64,000 nucleotides of DNA, taken from Lutjanus erythropterus. Lineage: Eukaryota; Chordata; Actinopteri; Lutjaniformes; Lutjanidae. Shown one piece after another: positions 23,972 through 36,400 of the stretch. The position numbers and the translations under genes are program-made. The notes below the pieces were generated by a model, which did not search any database, was not told the DNA's origin, and worked only from the letters and a program-made list of their open reading frames with translations. The stretch is taken from positions 24,643,312-24,707,311 of the forward strand of contig CM034591.1 of the NCBI GenBank assembly GCA_020091685.1, given 5' to 3'. Each line of letters starts with the position of its first letter. The first letter of the stretch is position 1.

Positions 23972-25718
23972 CAGAACTTTCATAGCAAATTAGGACAACT
24001 ACTGCACTCGGAGAGCACATTTTTGTACAGGCATGATTTGAAGCTTCTAATACAAAGTTAAAAGCTACCAATTCGGTTGTATGTATAGTTTAAAAATCCT
24101 ACGTGAATTTTTATGTACAATTTTTACTTAAAGCCAAAAAAAGAAAACTAGTTCATCACAGTGATAATATAAAATGTATACAGTCCAGCTTTACAATTAC
24201 AACACCAGTTTAAAGCCTTCGACTTAATGAGAGCGAGTGTCAGTTATCACACGCTTTGTCTCCTTTTCTGCTGTATTTTCCCACCAGTATTGGGGTCTCA
24301 TACATAACTGAGCGTAATAAGTTATGTCACCTCACATCACCAAGTAACGTATGTGAGAAATGCTTGACAAAAGAAAGATCAAAAGACATCATATCTGCGG
24401 ATTTAGTAACTGTTGTTTGGATATGAAACCTCATTCTGAAGATTTTGTGTAGATGCACCAAATTAGATGTAAAAACAAAATCCACATACTCCTGTCTAAT
24501 TAACGTTTTCTTTTTTCCATTATTATTTGTTAAAACTTCCCTGTGCTCCTTGCATTTTTGCCTCTTTTCTTTTTATCACATCAGAAACTTTTCTCACTCA
24601 CCTTCTTCATGCAGCTGCTGTGGTTCCACTTCTCCCAGTCAACTTATTAGTCATATTTCCAGCATTTTTTGTCTTGCTCTCGCCTTGTTGTTCCAATTAC
24701 CGTCTTATTGATCTTATTAAACCGCTCTTAAAACTACTAAAACTTGAACAAAGTGAGTGTGAGTGTGAAAGTGTCCGAGGCGCACTTCCTCCAACAGAGG
24801 GAGCTCCATGAATACATTTGAGCTGCAGTTTGTCACACCGTCAGTCTCGGTCTCTCCCCTGTATCTGTCTTATCTTCCGTTCACTGAGCTCTGTGAAAAG
24901 GTGAGGCCACAGGCCGAGGATGGGATGTTGTTTTCAATGCATTAATCAATGTCACAGTTTTCAGGCCTCGTCCTCTTTGATGTGAAACAGACACTTGGAG
25001 AGTGTCGCCCATGCTGTGAAAAAAGGCTGATGTGCTGATGGAGAAACAGCATCCTCCCGGGGATTTGCAAATTATGGACCTACATCTGTCTCCACCACCA
25101 CACTCCTTTGTCCTGTCAAGAGGCTCAGATTATGAAATCTAAATTTAAGATTATCTTTTAGAGTTTGAATTAAAACTACGTAACTTTCTCTCTGAATTCT
25201 TCTCCTGTTTCCTCTGAAAATCTTACAACCAACCCTAAAAATCTCAAATAAACTCCTGATTTACCCTTTAACTCTTACCCGGGTGGACCCATGAATGTGC
25301 GAGGGAATGCAGTCAGTTGTGGATGTTAATACGGGCCTGGGTTTGCTTTAATTCCTACAGTTTTCGGGAGACAGGCTCAGCTTAATTGCTGGATGTTTAT
25401 TGGGAGTTTTAAAGGAGGCGCTGGAAGGAATTATCACCTGCAGGACAAATCTCTGCCAACAACACCCCGGCAAGTAGCAGCAATCCCTCTCTACTCCACA
25501 TTTACATAACATCTTAGACCGTGGGGAGGTTTGTGTTAGGCAAATAAAGACTACAGGGTGATAGTGAGCCCAGGAAAAGCAGTTTGACACCTTTATGTCA
25601 CTTAGGAAATGGTTAATGATGGTGTAAAGAATGTGAGTTTGGATTTGCAGTAAAGAGAGGCTAAACACACCTTTGTATGTGGAGCAGCTGGTTGTTTCCA
25701 AGGACAAGCATGAACTTT

Positions 25719-25998
25719 TAAAGGTAAAAATCAGTAGGATTTGTCTCAGCTGTTGTTAAGAAAGATAGCTGACTGTTGAGACTCATTCCCAAAACGTCAG
25801 ATATCAACGTTTTGGGCTCGTAAAGACTCCCGAGTACAGCAAAATAATGGGAATATGAGGAAATACAAGTAGAGGACAGGGTATTTGCAGATACAGCCAC
25901 CACATTCACTGGGTCATGAGTGATGATTGACAGGGATTATATGTATATGAGCCCATACAATGTTTCATAAGGAAAATATTGCATATTACACCTTTAAA
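25719..25998. mobile_element. Dispersed TIR element upstream of aldh1a2
   Basis: Short ends TTAAAGGTA and TACACCTTTAA are inverted. The interior shares long blocks with 29711-30000 (TCAGTAGGATTT, GATAG-TGA-TGTTGAG, GGGTCAT-AG-GATGA, GGGATTAT) in the same orientation. This copy contains TGATTGACAG at 25924-25933. Confidence 0.6.
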
Positions 25999-26119
25999 TC
26001 CTTTGCCAACATGGACAAGAAGTCCTTAAAATGCTCAGAAAAAGGGAAATTTGAATATCTACAACTGCATGACAACTGAACAAATGTATCTGCTGAAGAA
26101 GGCAGTGTGCTATCAAGAG

Positions 26120-26770
26120 CTTTAATGATTAATCAGTTAGTTGACAACTATTAAATCATTAAATCAATCTGAGTCATTTTTACAGAAAAAATATCAAAAT
26201 TCTCTGATTTCAGTTTCTTACATGGGAACATTTTCTGAATATTTTCTGAATATCTTTAGCTTGTGTGAAAAATGAGACATTTGAGGATGTCCTCTTGAGC
26301 TTTAGGAAACAATGATGGACATTTCTCACCATTTATTGACCTTTTTAGACCAAACAGCAAAGAAATTAATTGTTTAGATTAAAAAAAAAAAAGAAATAAT
26401 GTCCAAATTGTGTGATTTCAGCATTTCAAATGTGAAAAGTTTCTTGTTTCTTTCGTCCTTTATGGCAGTAAAGTGAATATCTGTGTATTGGGAATCAGTG
26501 ATCAATATTTGTCACCATTTTCTGGCATTTTATGGACCAAACAACTGATAAATTAATTGTTTTCAGTATTTCTTTTTAAAGACAGAATATCCAAATTCAC
26601 TGATTTCAGTCCCTCAGATTTGAATATTTTGTGATTTCTTTTGTCCTCCGTGACAGTAAACTGAAAATCTTTGGGTTGTGGACAAAACATGGCATTTGTT
26701 GGTAAACAGAAAACATTTTTCACGATTTTCTGACATTCTACAAATGAAACAACTAATCGATTAACCAGCC
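26120..26770. repeat. Cluster of the ATTAATCATT-rich dispersed repeat
   Basis: About three degenerate units with the same blocks as 21307-22020 (for example CTCAGATTTGAATATTTTGTG and TGACAGTAAACTGAA). It separates the distal and proximal parts of the aldh1a2 upstream region. Confidence 0.6.
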
Positions 26771-27196
26771 TTAATTAAGTCCACATAAGCAAGCCTACTA
26801 AATGGATCTTGTGGTGATATTATTTTGTCAGAAAGAACATGTAGGCTTCATTTCTGTGTAATTATATATTTTTTAAGTCTTAAGTCATTTAAAACTTACT
26901 TACTCATTGAGATTTAGACTAAATCGTGGCTGGTATTAACATAAAGATCAATTTCAAACTCTTTTGATAATCATTGTCACCATGTTTTGATAATCAGAGT
27001 TTTATGAGTGTGTCTCTGTGTAAAACTATGAAGTACAGAAGAAAACTGAGAGTGAAAGCAGTGTAAAACTGAGAGTACCGGGAGTGTGTGAGGTGGTGGG
27101 TGGGGTGGATGTGTTTCTCCTCCTTAACACGCATGGCTGAGGTCGTTTATGTAAATGCGTGAATTTAATTTTCAAAAGGACGGCCCTTTTCTTTGC

Positions 27197-27234
27197 CCAA
27201 TGAAAATGAACCGCGGCTGACACCTGGCTATAAA
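27197..27234 (+). promoter_or_regulatory. aldh1a2: aldh1a2 core promoter (CCAAT and TATA boxes)
   Basis: CCAAT at 27197-27201 and TATAAA at 27229-27234. Transcription would start around 27258-27265, leaving a 5' UTR of about 100 nt before the ATG at 27360. An octamer-like ATGTAAAT lies at 27149-27156. Confidence 0.65.
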
Positions 27235-27292
27235 CCCAGGAAGGAACCCAAAGTCCTAATCAGAAATCTGCTGAAAAAACCCCGGAGAGGCG

Positions 27293-27320
27293 CAGCAGCA
27301 GCAGCAGCAGCCAGCAGCAG
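27293..27320 (+). repeat. aldh1a2: CAG repeats in the aldh1a2 5' UTR
   Basis: Six CAG units, one extra base, then three more, about 40 nt before the start codon. If transcription starts about 30 nt after the TATA box, this tract is transcribed and not translated. Confidence 0.85.
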
Positions 27321-27359
27321 GCAGACAGACAGACGAGTGGACGGAGAGACACGGCCGCG

Positions 27360-27476
27360 ATGACTTCCAGTAAGATCGAGATCCCCGGAGAGGTGAAGAG
27401 CGACCCCGCTGCTCTCATGGCATCCCTCCAGCTGATGCCCTCACCGGTGCCCAACCCGGAGATCAAGTACACCAAG
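27360..27476 (+). CDS. aldh1a2: aldh1a2 coding exon 1
   Basis: 117 nt, residues 1-39, beginning [13 protein letters not shown] and ending EIKYTK. The ATG is the first one after the predicted transcription start. Phase-0 donor GTCTGT at 27477. Confidence 0.95.
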
Positions 27477-30400
27477 GTCTGTTTCTCTACCGCACCAAAC
27501 TAACTTTGCGCGAGAAGACCCAGATTGTTGCGCTCGTACATGTGATCGTGTAAACTTTCTCTTGAACTGAACTTTTGTGTGTGTTAGAGCAGCTGAAGCT
27601 TCAGCTCACACAGAGCTGCAGCTGACAGACTTCTCCGGACAAAACTTCCACTTCAGACCTGAAGTTAAAGTCCCGATGAGTTTTTTCAGTGTTCCTCAGA
27701 ATTAAATTATCAACAATCCCTGGACAGGAACATTAACACTAAACAAGCAGATAATGGACGTAAAACATTTTATTCATTTTATTATTTCCTTGCTTTCACT
27801 TCAAAAAACATAGATATTTACACTGCATAAACCTGGGATTATGTAAGGCTGATAATTGATTTCACATATAACTTGGTGCCAATTATGTCTATGCCACAAA
27901 TTAATAGTGCTTTATAAGGCGCAATAACGTATTAACAAGGGCGTGTCATAATTTAATAGTTTGTTTTGGAATAAACTGAGGAAATTGTCTTAAAATGTAC
28001 ATAACACCGAGTCACACAGACAATTCTTAACTATTATTACATTTACTTTCAGATTCAGATTTTATTTACTCTAGACCACACATCGTGGTGTGGATTACAA
28101 ACATAAAATAAAACAACTATACAACCAAAATAGATCTGTATCTTAAAGTAGGTCATTTAAATAGAGGAAGGACATTACTCAAAAGTGTACCTACTACCCT
28201 TGGGTTTATCTGTCTGCATATATAAGTTTAAACATAGACGGATGATTAACAAACTATTTTGGGAGATATTTGTGTTTTTACATTCAAAGACAACATGATT
28301 GTCATCCCTCATGATTTGGCATTACATGAATTAGAAAACCTTTTAATTCTTTCCAGATCTTTTTTTTTTTAACCTCCTTTATTCTAAACTGCACCTGAAG
28401 TGAACTCTCAGTCAAGACACAGGCCAACATCCTTTCAGCTCACTGAATGGGAAGCCAATTAATGAAATGTAATTTTCAATTAAAGTAGCCAAATAAAGGC
28501 ATAAAGATAAAATAATTAGAGCGATGCGTATCAAATTGAAATATTGCTAGATTTGAGCCAAAGCCTTTGCTTTATTTTAATTTTTCCATCACAATGATAA
28601 TATTTCTCTTCAGTGGTGCTTTTGTGGTTTTCAGTGAGTTGTAAACTTGTTAATTTAATTAATGTTACATTGCTCACAGTGGTATTAGGAATCAGTGACA
28701 AAGGCTGAGTTTGTGTGTAAACAAAACAAATTCTTTCTGCCTGCTCTTAAAGTATTTTTACTTTCAGTGACATCGCAGCAGTTTACACACAGGCAATTGG
28801 AAGTAATTTAAATCAGGTGTCGTCTAATTATTATATGTCAGCATGTTGGTTTAGTGGATAAATGGTTTATCATTAAAATGCAGAAAAACAGATGTGATAT
28901 CAGAGCTGTTTTTGGATCGCCCTGCAGTCACAAGTGTGTGGGTGGGAGAGAAGGGATGCAGACAGAGCTGGAGAGGAGAGGAGGCACACAAAGAACTTTA
29001 TTTAAGTCCTGAATCAAATCAGATATGGTTAAAAAAATCTGCTGTCAGAGGGATTTGAATTAAAACATCTGGTGACTGATGATGTTATATGAAAGTCCTG
29101 TGGGTAAGGGCTTCAACATTTTGTCACCATAATAGATAAATAGCATGAAACATACTGTGGCATAACTTAACCAATAATCAATACACAAATCACATTCTAA
29201 CTCATTTCCCAGTTACACACATGTTGGAAATAACTCTCACATGCAGTGGTGGATGAAGTATTTACTTAGAATTAAAAGTGTAAATACTGTAGTCCGAAGA
29301 TATGCAACTAATGTTACTTTCTTATCAGCTAAATGTACTTAAAGTATCAAAAGAAAAAGTACTGATTATGCAGAATGGCTCCTTTCACTGAATCATACGC
29401 ATAGCATGCAGTCAGTTTTACATTTTTTGTATACTACTGGGTATATTATAGGAATGCATCATATCATATATTATACGTTTTTATTTGTAAAAAGTAACTA
29501 AAGCTGTCAGTTAAATATAGTGGAGTAAAAACTACAATATTTTCCTCTAAAATGTAGTGAAGTAGAAGTATGAAGTGGCATAAAATGGAAATACTCAAGG
29601 AATGTCAGCTGCAAGTACCTGCAATTTGTATTGTGTCTTGGTAGTTTTTTTTAATACTTATATTTATATAGGCACACATTGAAACACTTTGAAGTGAAAT
29701 TAAGATATTAGTTAGAGGTAGAATCAGTAGGATTTTTCAAAACTGTTCTTAAACACACCAGAAAGATAGTTGATTGTTGAGTCTCGTATCCAGGATGTCA
29801 AATACCGATGTTTTGGGTTGGTAAAGCATCCCAAGCACTGCTAAATAGTAAGAAAATTAGGAAATACAGGCAGAGGGCTGCAGAGTCTGCAGATACACAC
29901 ACCACCACACATTTGTAGTGGGTCATAAGAGATGACTAAGAGGGATTATTTTATATGAGTCCATGCATTTTTTAAAGATAATGTTGCATATTATGCCTCT
30001 AACAATCAGGTCCTGCGGTTTGATAATCTCATTTTTATTTATGTATTTACGAGTGTATTTGACAGGTACCACATATTATAAAACAAACTGCAATGTTTAA
30101 ATAAATAGCTAATTTTCAGCCCCAGTCATCATCAGCCTGAGGATTGTTGCTACTGAACAAACTCGGTCTTTTAGATTCAGAACAAGTGTTTTTATGATTA
30201 CGAGACGAAAGGACACGTCTCCTATAGGACAGATTCATGATAGCGTGCTGTAAGTTCAGTCAGTGTTATTACTGCTCCGTGTTAACACAAACCTCGGTGT
30301 TTTAAGTGCAAAGGGCACACTGCTGCTGCTGCTGCTGCTGCACCGTAAAGACGACCGTACATGTTGTGTATGTTGTGAGCTTTCCATTCCCTCACCATGC

Positions 30401-33400
30401 AGTGTTAGTTTGTTAAGGGGGGAGGACACTACGATGTGTACAGGAGGAAATTTAGGGAGCGACTTGGTGAATTAACCCCCAGGAATTTGGATCATCCAGT
30501 CCCTGATGGTTTGGTGGACATAGGGGGCAGAAGGGCCCTGATTTATGGGAACCCCTGGCGTGGGCTCTCCTCACACCCTGTTCCTGTTCTCCACCCCACT
30601 GACTGCAAGAGAAACAACCAGCAACACTGTTCACTGGCCTGCAGGGTGTGTGGATGAAGCTGCACAGATTTCCCCTTAGACATTGTTCTTTTTACTAAAG
30701 ATCAATTCAACTTTTCTGCAATGTAAAGGCAATATTAATCTAATTTACATAAAAATCTGAAGTCACCATGACTTTTCTTCATTTTGCAAGGCACAGATTA
30801 CATCTGAGCGACCCTGGAAAGAGAGATACGGCTGATACAGTATCATTACTTAAGAGGTTTGCTTCTATAACAGGGAAGCATGTGATAAAAAAGGGTTATT
30901 GCAATCAAGGTTTGCCCCTTGTCCTCTTCACCGAGTCATGAACTTGTCACCGTCAAAGAAACGTTGATTATATCAGTACAGCTATCTTTATCGAAGATTA
31001 GACTGCTGTTATTAGTCTCTTGATATCCCCATACACAGAACTGGTAGTTTTTACACACCCTTTCACTCTTTTAACTAAACGCATGAGGATGAAAGCTGTC
31101 CTATCCCCTAACCCAACATTTCTATCGCTAGAAGGCTCCAGCAGCTGTGTTACAAGACAGAAACAGTTTAAAGGTTGATAGGACCACAAAGGAAGCCATA
31201 AACAAGAGTGCCATGATAGGTATTTATTGATGTTTTCCACTTGTAGTACAAGAGGAGAAGAGAGACTCTGTTTTATGAATAATTAAGGCAAACAGTAGAG
31301 AAACTTTTCCTGTTCTTTTTTGTGGGCGATACTTTTGGTCTTTGTGGTTTTTACACCGTTCAGTCATAATGAGTTGTTAAACCAGACACTTAGTGGGACA
31401 AAGTTTACAGGAATGGAAATAACATTGCTGCCATTACTTTGAAGGAGCAGTCTGTAAAATGTTTTTTTTTGTTTTGTTTTTTTTTGTGCGTGTGTGTGTG
31501 TGTGTGTGTGAATGCAAGTGAAAGGTCAGCACATTGTTTTGCCCTTTATTTTGAAATAATTGAGCCTTTTGCAAACTCTTAAAAGTGTGAAAACATGATT
31601 CACTTTAACAAATAATCATAATTTAGCCAATTAATAAGCATGTAAATGCAAAAAATGCATATTTAATATGTGGTTTGTAGTTCCAGTTTGGTCTTATTGT
31701 TTTGTTTGTTTATTTGTTGGTTTGTTTTAATATTCTATTTTACTTTTAAGTGCCATATAAAATTACATGTAATCAACAGTGCTAAGTCGACAAGACAGTA
31801 AACAATAAACAAAACAAGAGTAAAATTAAATAGACACCATACACAATAACAACAAAACAATATAACTAAACAAAACTTTGAGACACAAGGCAGCATCTCC
31901 CTTGAAAAGTTATATAATCAAACCCATCCTCAATACAGGGAAAACCAATTCTCTTAATAGGGTAATAACATAGAAAATATGTTAAAAAACAAACAAACAA
32001 ACAAACAAACTACAAACATTACAAATCAATTTCCTTTAACATTTTCTTCCAGTCAGGTCAGGTCTTCATTTCAGACAAAGAATGTAGCCATGATTTATCT
32101 TAAAGTGAATCAAAGACACAGAAACAAAGTTGTTTTTTGTTTTTTTTATCATAGTTGTTTTCAGGTCACAGGAGAGTTTTATCTCAAAATGTATGCAGTA
32201 GTTTCTTTAGAAACTTAATTCAATGAGTTGATTGAATTCTGTACAGCACATTCATTCAACTCATCATGTCAAGCCAGAAGACTTCAAGATAGAAGAACTT
32301 AGTTTTTTTTTTAAAGTTTTGAAGTGTTTTGAAAATAAATAGAAATTTTAAGTTGACTCAATTGGAAAAGACAAGTCGAGGTGATTTTGTAATGATTTAA
32401 AACAAATAAACTTTTCTAGTCAAGTAAACTTGATAGTAATTCAGATGTACTTGAGGAAACATGTTCAATGAGCTCATTTTTTTAAGTTTAATTAACTTGA
32501 CTAAGTACAGCTTGTACGTTTACATTAAGTTAATGAGAAAACATGAGTCGATCCACTAAATTCCTGCATGATTCTCTAACAAGGAACAGGTTGAGCGATC
32601 AGATTCAGTGGCCTCCTCATTCATTGACTGAGTTACAGATCTCTTAATCTAATCAACAGTTATAAATTTTCTTTGTTGCTTTGCTCATGGTGGCATTAGT
32701 GCGCTCTCACCGTAGGAACCTGTGCAGAACCTGTCTGCTGCAGACCCATGTGTTTGTGAATCAGTCTGTGCTCAGACATCCGCTCAGTTCGGATGAATAA
32801 GAGGCTCCATCAATCTGTCACTGATTGAGATAGCACAGATGGAGGCTTGGGGCTCCCCGATGCTAGGTGCTGTCCACCGGGGTGTAAATTATGGCCCTGT
32901 CTCACTGTGTGGGTTAGTGGCCCTGCCTCGCCAGAGCCTGACCTGCAGTTCTGGAGTTTTTCACTTCAAAACCGCCATCTTACCGCGATCAAGATCAAAC
33001 AGAGCCAAAGTTAGGGGATACTGTGCAACTAAATGATTTATCACAACGAGCACAGCGAGAACTCCCCCTCCTCTCTCAGTCTTTGCTTACACAATCTCCC
33101 TGCTCGCACACACATGGCCACATACTCTCTAAAACACATCTCTTTGATTGTGACAGGGTAAGTGTGCACCGCCATTAATATGTCCGTTGGTGTGAAATGC
33201 CTACTTGTGCAGTGAGTGTAAATTACCATCTTAGCAGACACGTCAACATCATGTCCCCTGTCTCTTAATCACTGTTTAAGGAAGAGTAGTGACAGCGAGG
33301 TTACCCTGTTAACTTCCCATACCTTCAGTCTGCAGGCCCTCCTGACAAGCAACGTGTAAATCCTTACGGTGTCATTATGAAAAACACGCGGCTTCATAAA

Positions 33401-36400
33401 TCTGTTGGAAGAGCCTTTTTTCTCCAGCGAGCAACGGGACACAGCAGCACAAACACAAGTGCTTTTTCTACATGTTTATTTGTCTGTCGAAAAGTGTCAC
33501 ATTTCTTTAAAAATTGCTTCCTCTTTGTCCGCTGATCCCATGAGTAAAACTACTGTTTTTTAAACATTTCCTTGACCTGAGATTTTAAAAAATGGTTAAG
33601 TACACAGGAAACCCATCAAAACCTCAGATGTTCAAAGGAAAGCAGTGAGAGGAGAGGTCAATTTTAATGTTGATTCATGAAAATCAAACCGCATGCCTTT
33701 GTTTTTTGCTCTCTACAATCCTTCATCACTTCATTTCATCAAGATTATTGAGTAAGTTCTGCTATATTTTGTGTGGTGAATAATATTTATATTAAGTCTG
33801 AAAGACGATATATTTTTGTTGGGTGATAACAAGTTTACTGCCATTTTGTTCTACTGAGATTTTTTTGAAATGAAGACTAGTGTTACCACAACAAGATATG
33901 CACAGAAACATCACTATTTGTATCCATTCTTGTTCAACCAACAACATTATCTGTCGCGTTATCTGTATTAGAATAGAAAACCATAAGTGGGTGTGGTTTA
34001 TAATGGAGGTCACATTAAATCAGGCAAATGTTTTATATTCTATTCTATTCTATTCTAATATTCATTGGCAGGGAAATTGTTTTCCCAACAAAGCATCATA
34101 TAATTAATTATGAAATAAGCAATATACATTGTCATACTGTACTTTCATTTATCTATTTCTATTACATTTTCTTACTAAATTAAGTTTTATGAACCGTCTG
34201 AAGCCCGCCACCACCTCCCCGTTAACCTTTTTTTTTAACAGTGCCAAGGTAATCATTGGGCAGACTCTTTCCAAATAATATTGAGCAACTTCAGATAGAA
34301 GAATAATCTATTTCTATTTCCATCGCATTATTTGTGCTTTTCCAAATACTGTATTTGGATTCGGGTGCATTCCTTGTCACAATACCAGAACTTTGATTTA
34401 ACACCATTATAAAAAAAAAAAGAAAGAAAAAAATGATACTTCACTCCTTTTGATGTCACAACAAAAAGGAAAAAAGTCCTAGGCATATAGTTTTTTAGAT
34501 TTTTAAATTAACAACCTGCACACATTGCTGCTGAGACAGAAAACTGAACCTTGTCAGTTGACAATAAAGAATGAACTAAACTGAGGTCAAATTAGCACAT
34601 GGATCATTTTATAAATAGCTTTGATTCTTTCAATGCAATACATTATTTGTACAGTGTTAAATACATTGAATTGAAAAGTATTGGTATTGGGGTACTTTTG
34701 ACAACCTGAAGGCAAGAGTTTTGGGATTCATGTGTGCAGATTAGATAAATTATTGGCATAAAATATGCATTAACTGGACGAGAATCTGCCTAGAAATTTT
34801 TGTCAAGCAGTTACATTCAGCTGTGAAAAACAAAATCTGATACTCTCTTGCATTTTTTTAAAAAGGTATTACGAAATTAGTGTCATCCAAGCCTGAAAAT
34901 GCCTTTAATCTAAACTGTCTGCTCCTGCAGTGATGTGCACAGTCTTCTGTGGTCTCCGACTACTGGAAGAAATGCAGCAAATGAGTGATTCAACTGAAAA
35001 AGTGAACAAGAAGTTGTTTGTTGTAATTACAGCTGCATGTCAAATTAGTGTTTCTCACATAACTTCTGAGCAACTTGAACCACTTGCCCACACACACAGA
35101 CAAGACAAAGACATTTGCCAGTCAGTGACAGCGAGGTCGCATTCGCCAAAACCCGGGAGCGCAGGGTGGCATTGTCTGTGGGTGTGTGAATGAAAAACAT
35201 GAAGGCTCCGTGGTGTCAGACATGTGGAGAGGAGCAGGAGAAAAAACACCAGCTGGTCTCCACTTTCACATGCTCTCCGCTCACTTGTAACAGCAGCAAT
35301 TATAAGACTTTTGAAACCCATCCAGGACCAGAGAGGAAATAGAGGTCCTGTGATAGGGGAGGATATGAAACTTCCTGCGCAGACGAGGGTTGCAGGTGCC
35401 CGGGCGGGTAGGATTCGTCGTCTGGCTGTGGAATCTTGGCGTGTTGTGTATAAACACACACATATACATAAACCCTCACTCCCCCACCCTCCCTAAACCC
35501 CCCCTCACACCAGCCCACCCCACCTCCCCTCCTCACCCTCCCCCCTTTTAAAAAAAACTGAGTACATGTTCCTTCAGCCGTTAGCATCTGAGCTGTGAGA
35601 AGAAGCAAAGAGCCAAACAGATGTTTTGTTGGCTGCAGAAAATATTTTGGCATTTCTTACTTCCCATTACAGTTCACTCCTAAAAAATGAATTATCACAA
35701 AAAATCACGCAAAGTTTTGTGAACGTGAAAAAATGAAGAATTTTAACGTCCTTGTGTTTTACAAGGTGAAGAAAGATTTTTATTTGGCGTGTGCAATTCT
35801 TTTTTAAACGGATGACAATAAGACACCTGCATCGAAAGTTAAAATACATTAAAATCAACAAACAGGCATCAATTTGTACCAAAAAACATGTTTTGAACAT
35901 CATGTGTCATCTTTTTATTACCCCCATGGCCGTGCAGGCTGTCTTTCTCTCTCTAGATGATGTGATTGACAGCTTTTGCAGATGAGCATGAGAGTTGCTA
36001 AATGTTTTGCAGCTGCCCTGTGGCCCATGCATAAAGTCTTGACCTATATGCTTACTGCTTAGCTCAAATCCATGTCAGGCATCCTCATTATGCATCAGGC
36101 ATTAGATACCACAGATTTTTTGTCAGTTATAATGTTTTTTTTTTTAAATATGAATTAATGCAATAAGAGCAACAAAATGTTTTCAACTTGATAATTTAAA
36201 AGTCACACGAGCAGAAGTTTGTTGTATTTAGAAAATGTCATCATCTTTGCAGTCACTTGAACACCAAGTTAACTGAAGGTAGAAGAAGTAAAAGTCCTGC
36301 ATTCAAAACTGCACTGGAGAGGACAGAGGTAACATAAGTGGCAAAAGTACCTACATTCTTTACTCAAGTATAAGTACAGATAAAAGTACAGATAAAAGTA

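Larger units (their letters stand above)
22412..27228. other. Divergent intergenic region between aqp9 and aldh1a2
   Basis: 4.8 kb between the two start regions. The first 190 bases or so (22412-about 22600) are probably aqp9 5' UTR on the minus strand, with a weak TATA-like AATAAAAAG (minus) near 22626-22635. The rest includes an (AAT)n microsatellite, the repeat cluster 26120-26770, a dispersed element at 25719-25998, and a GC-richer block at about 24870-25140 with homeodomain-like and octamer sites. No additional gene seen. Confidence 0.6.
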
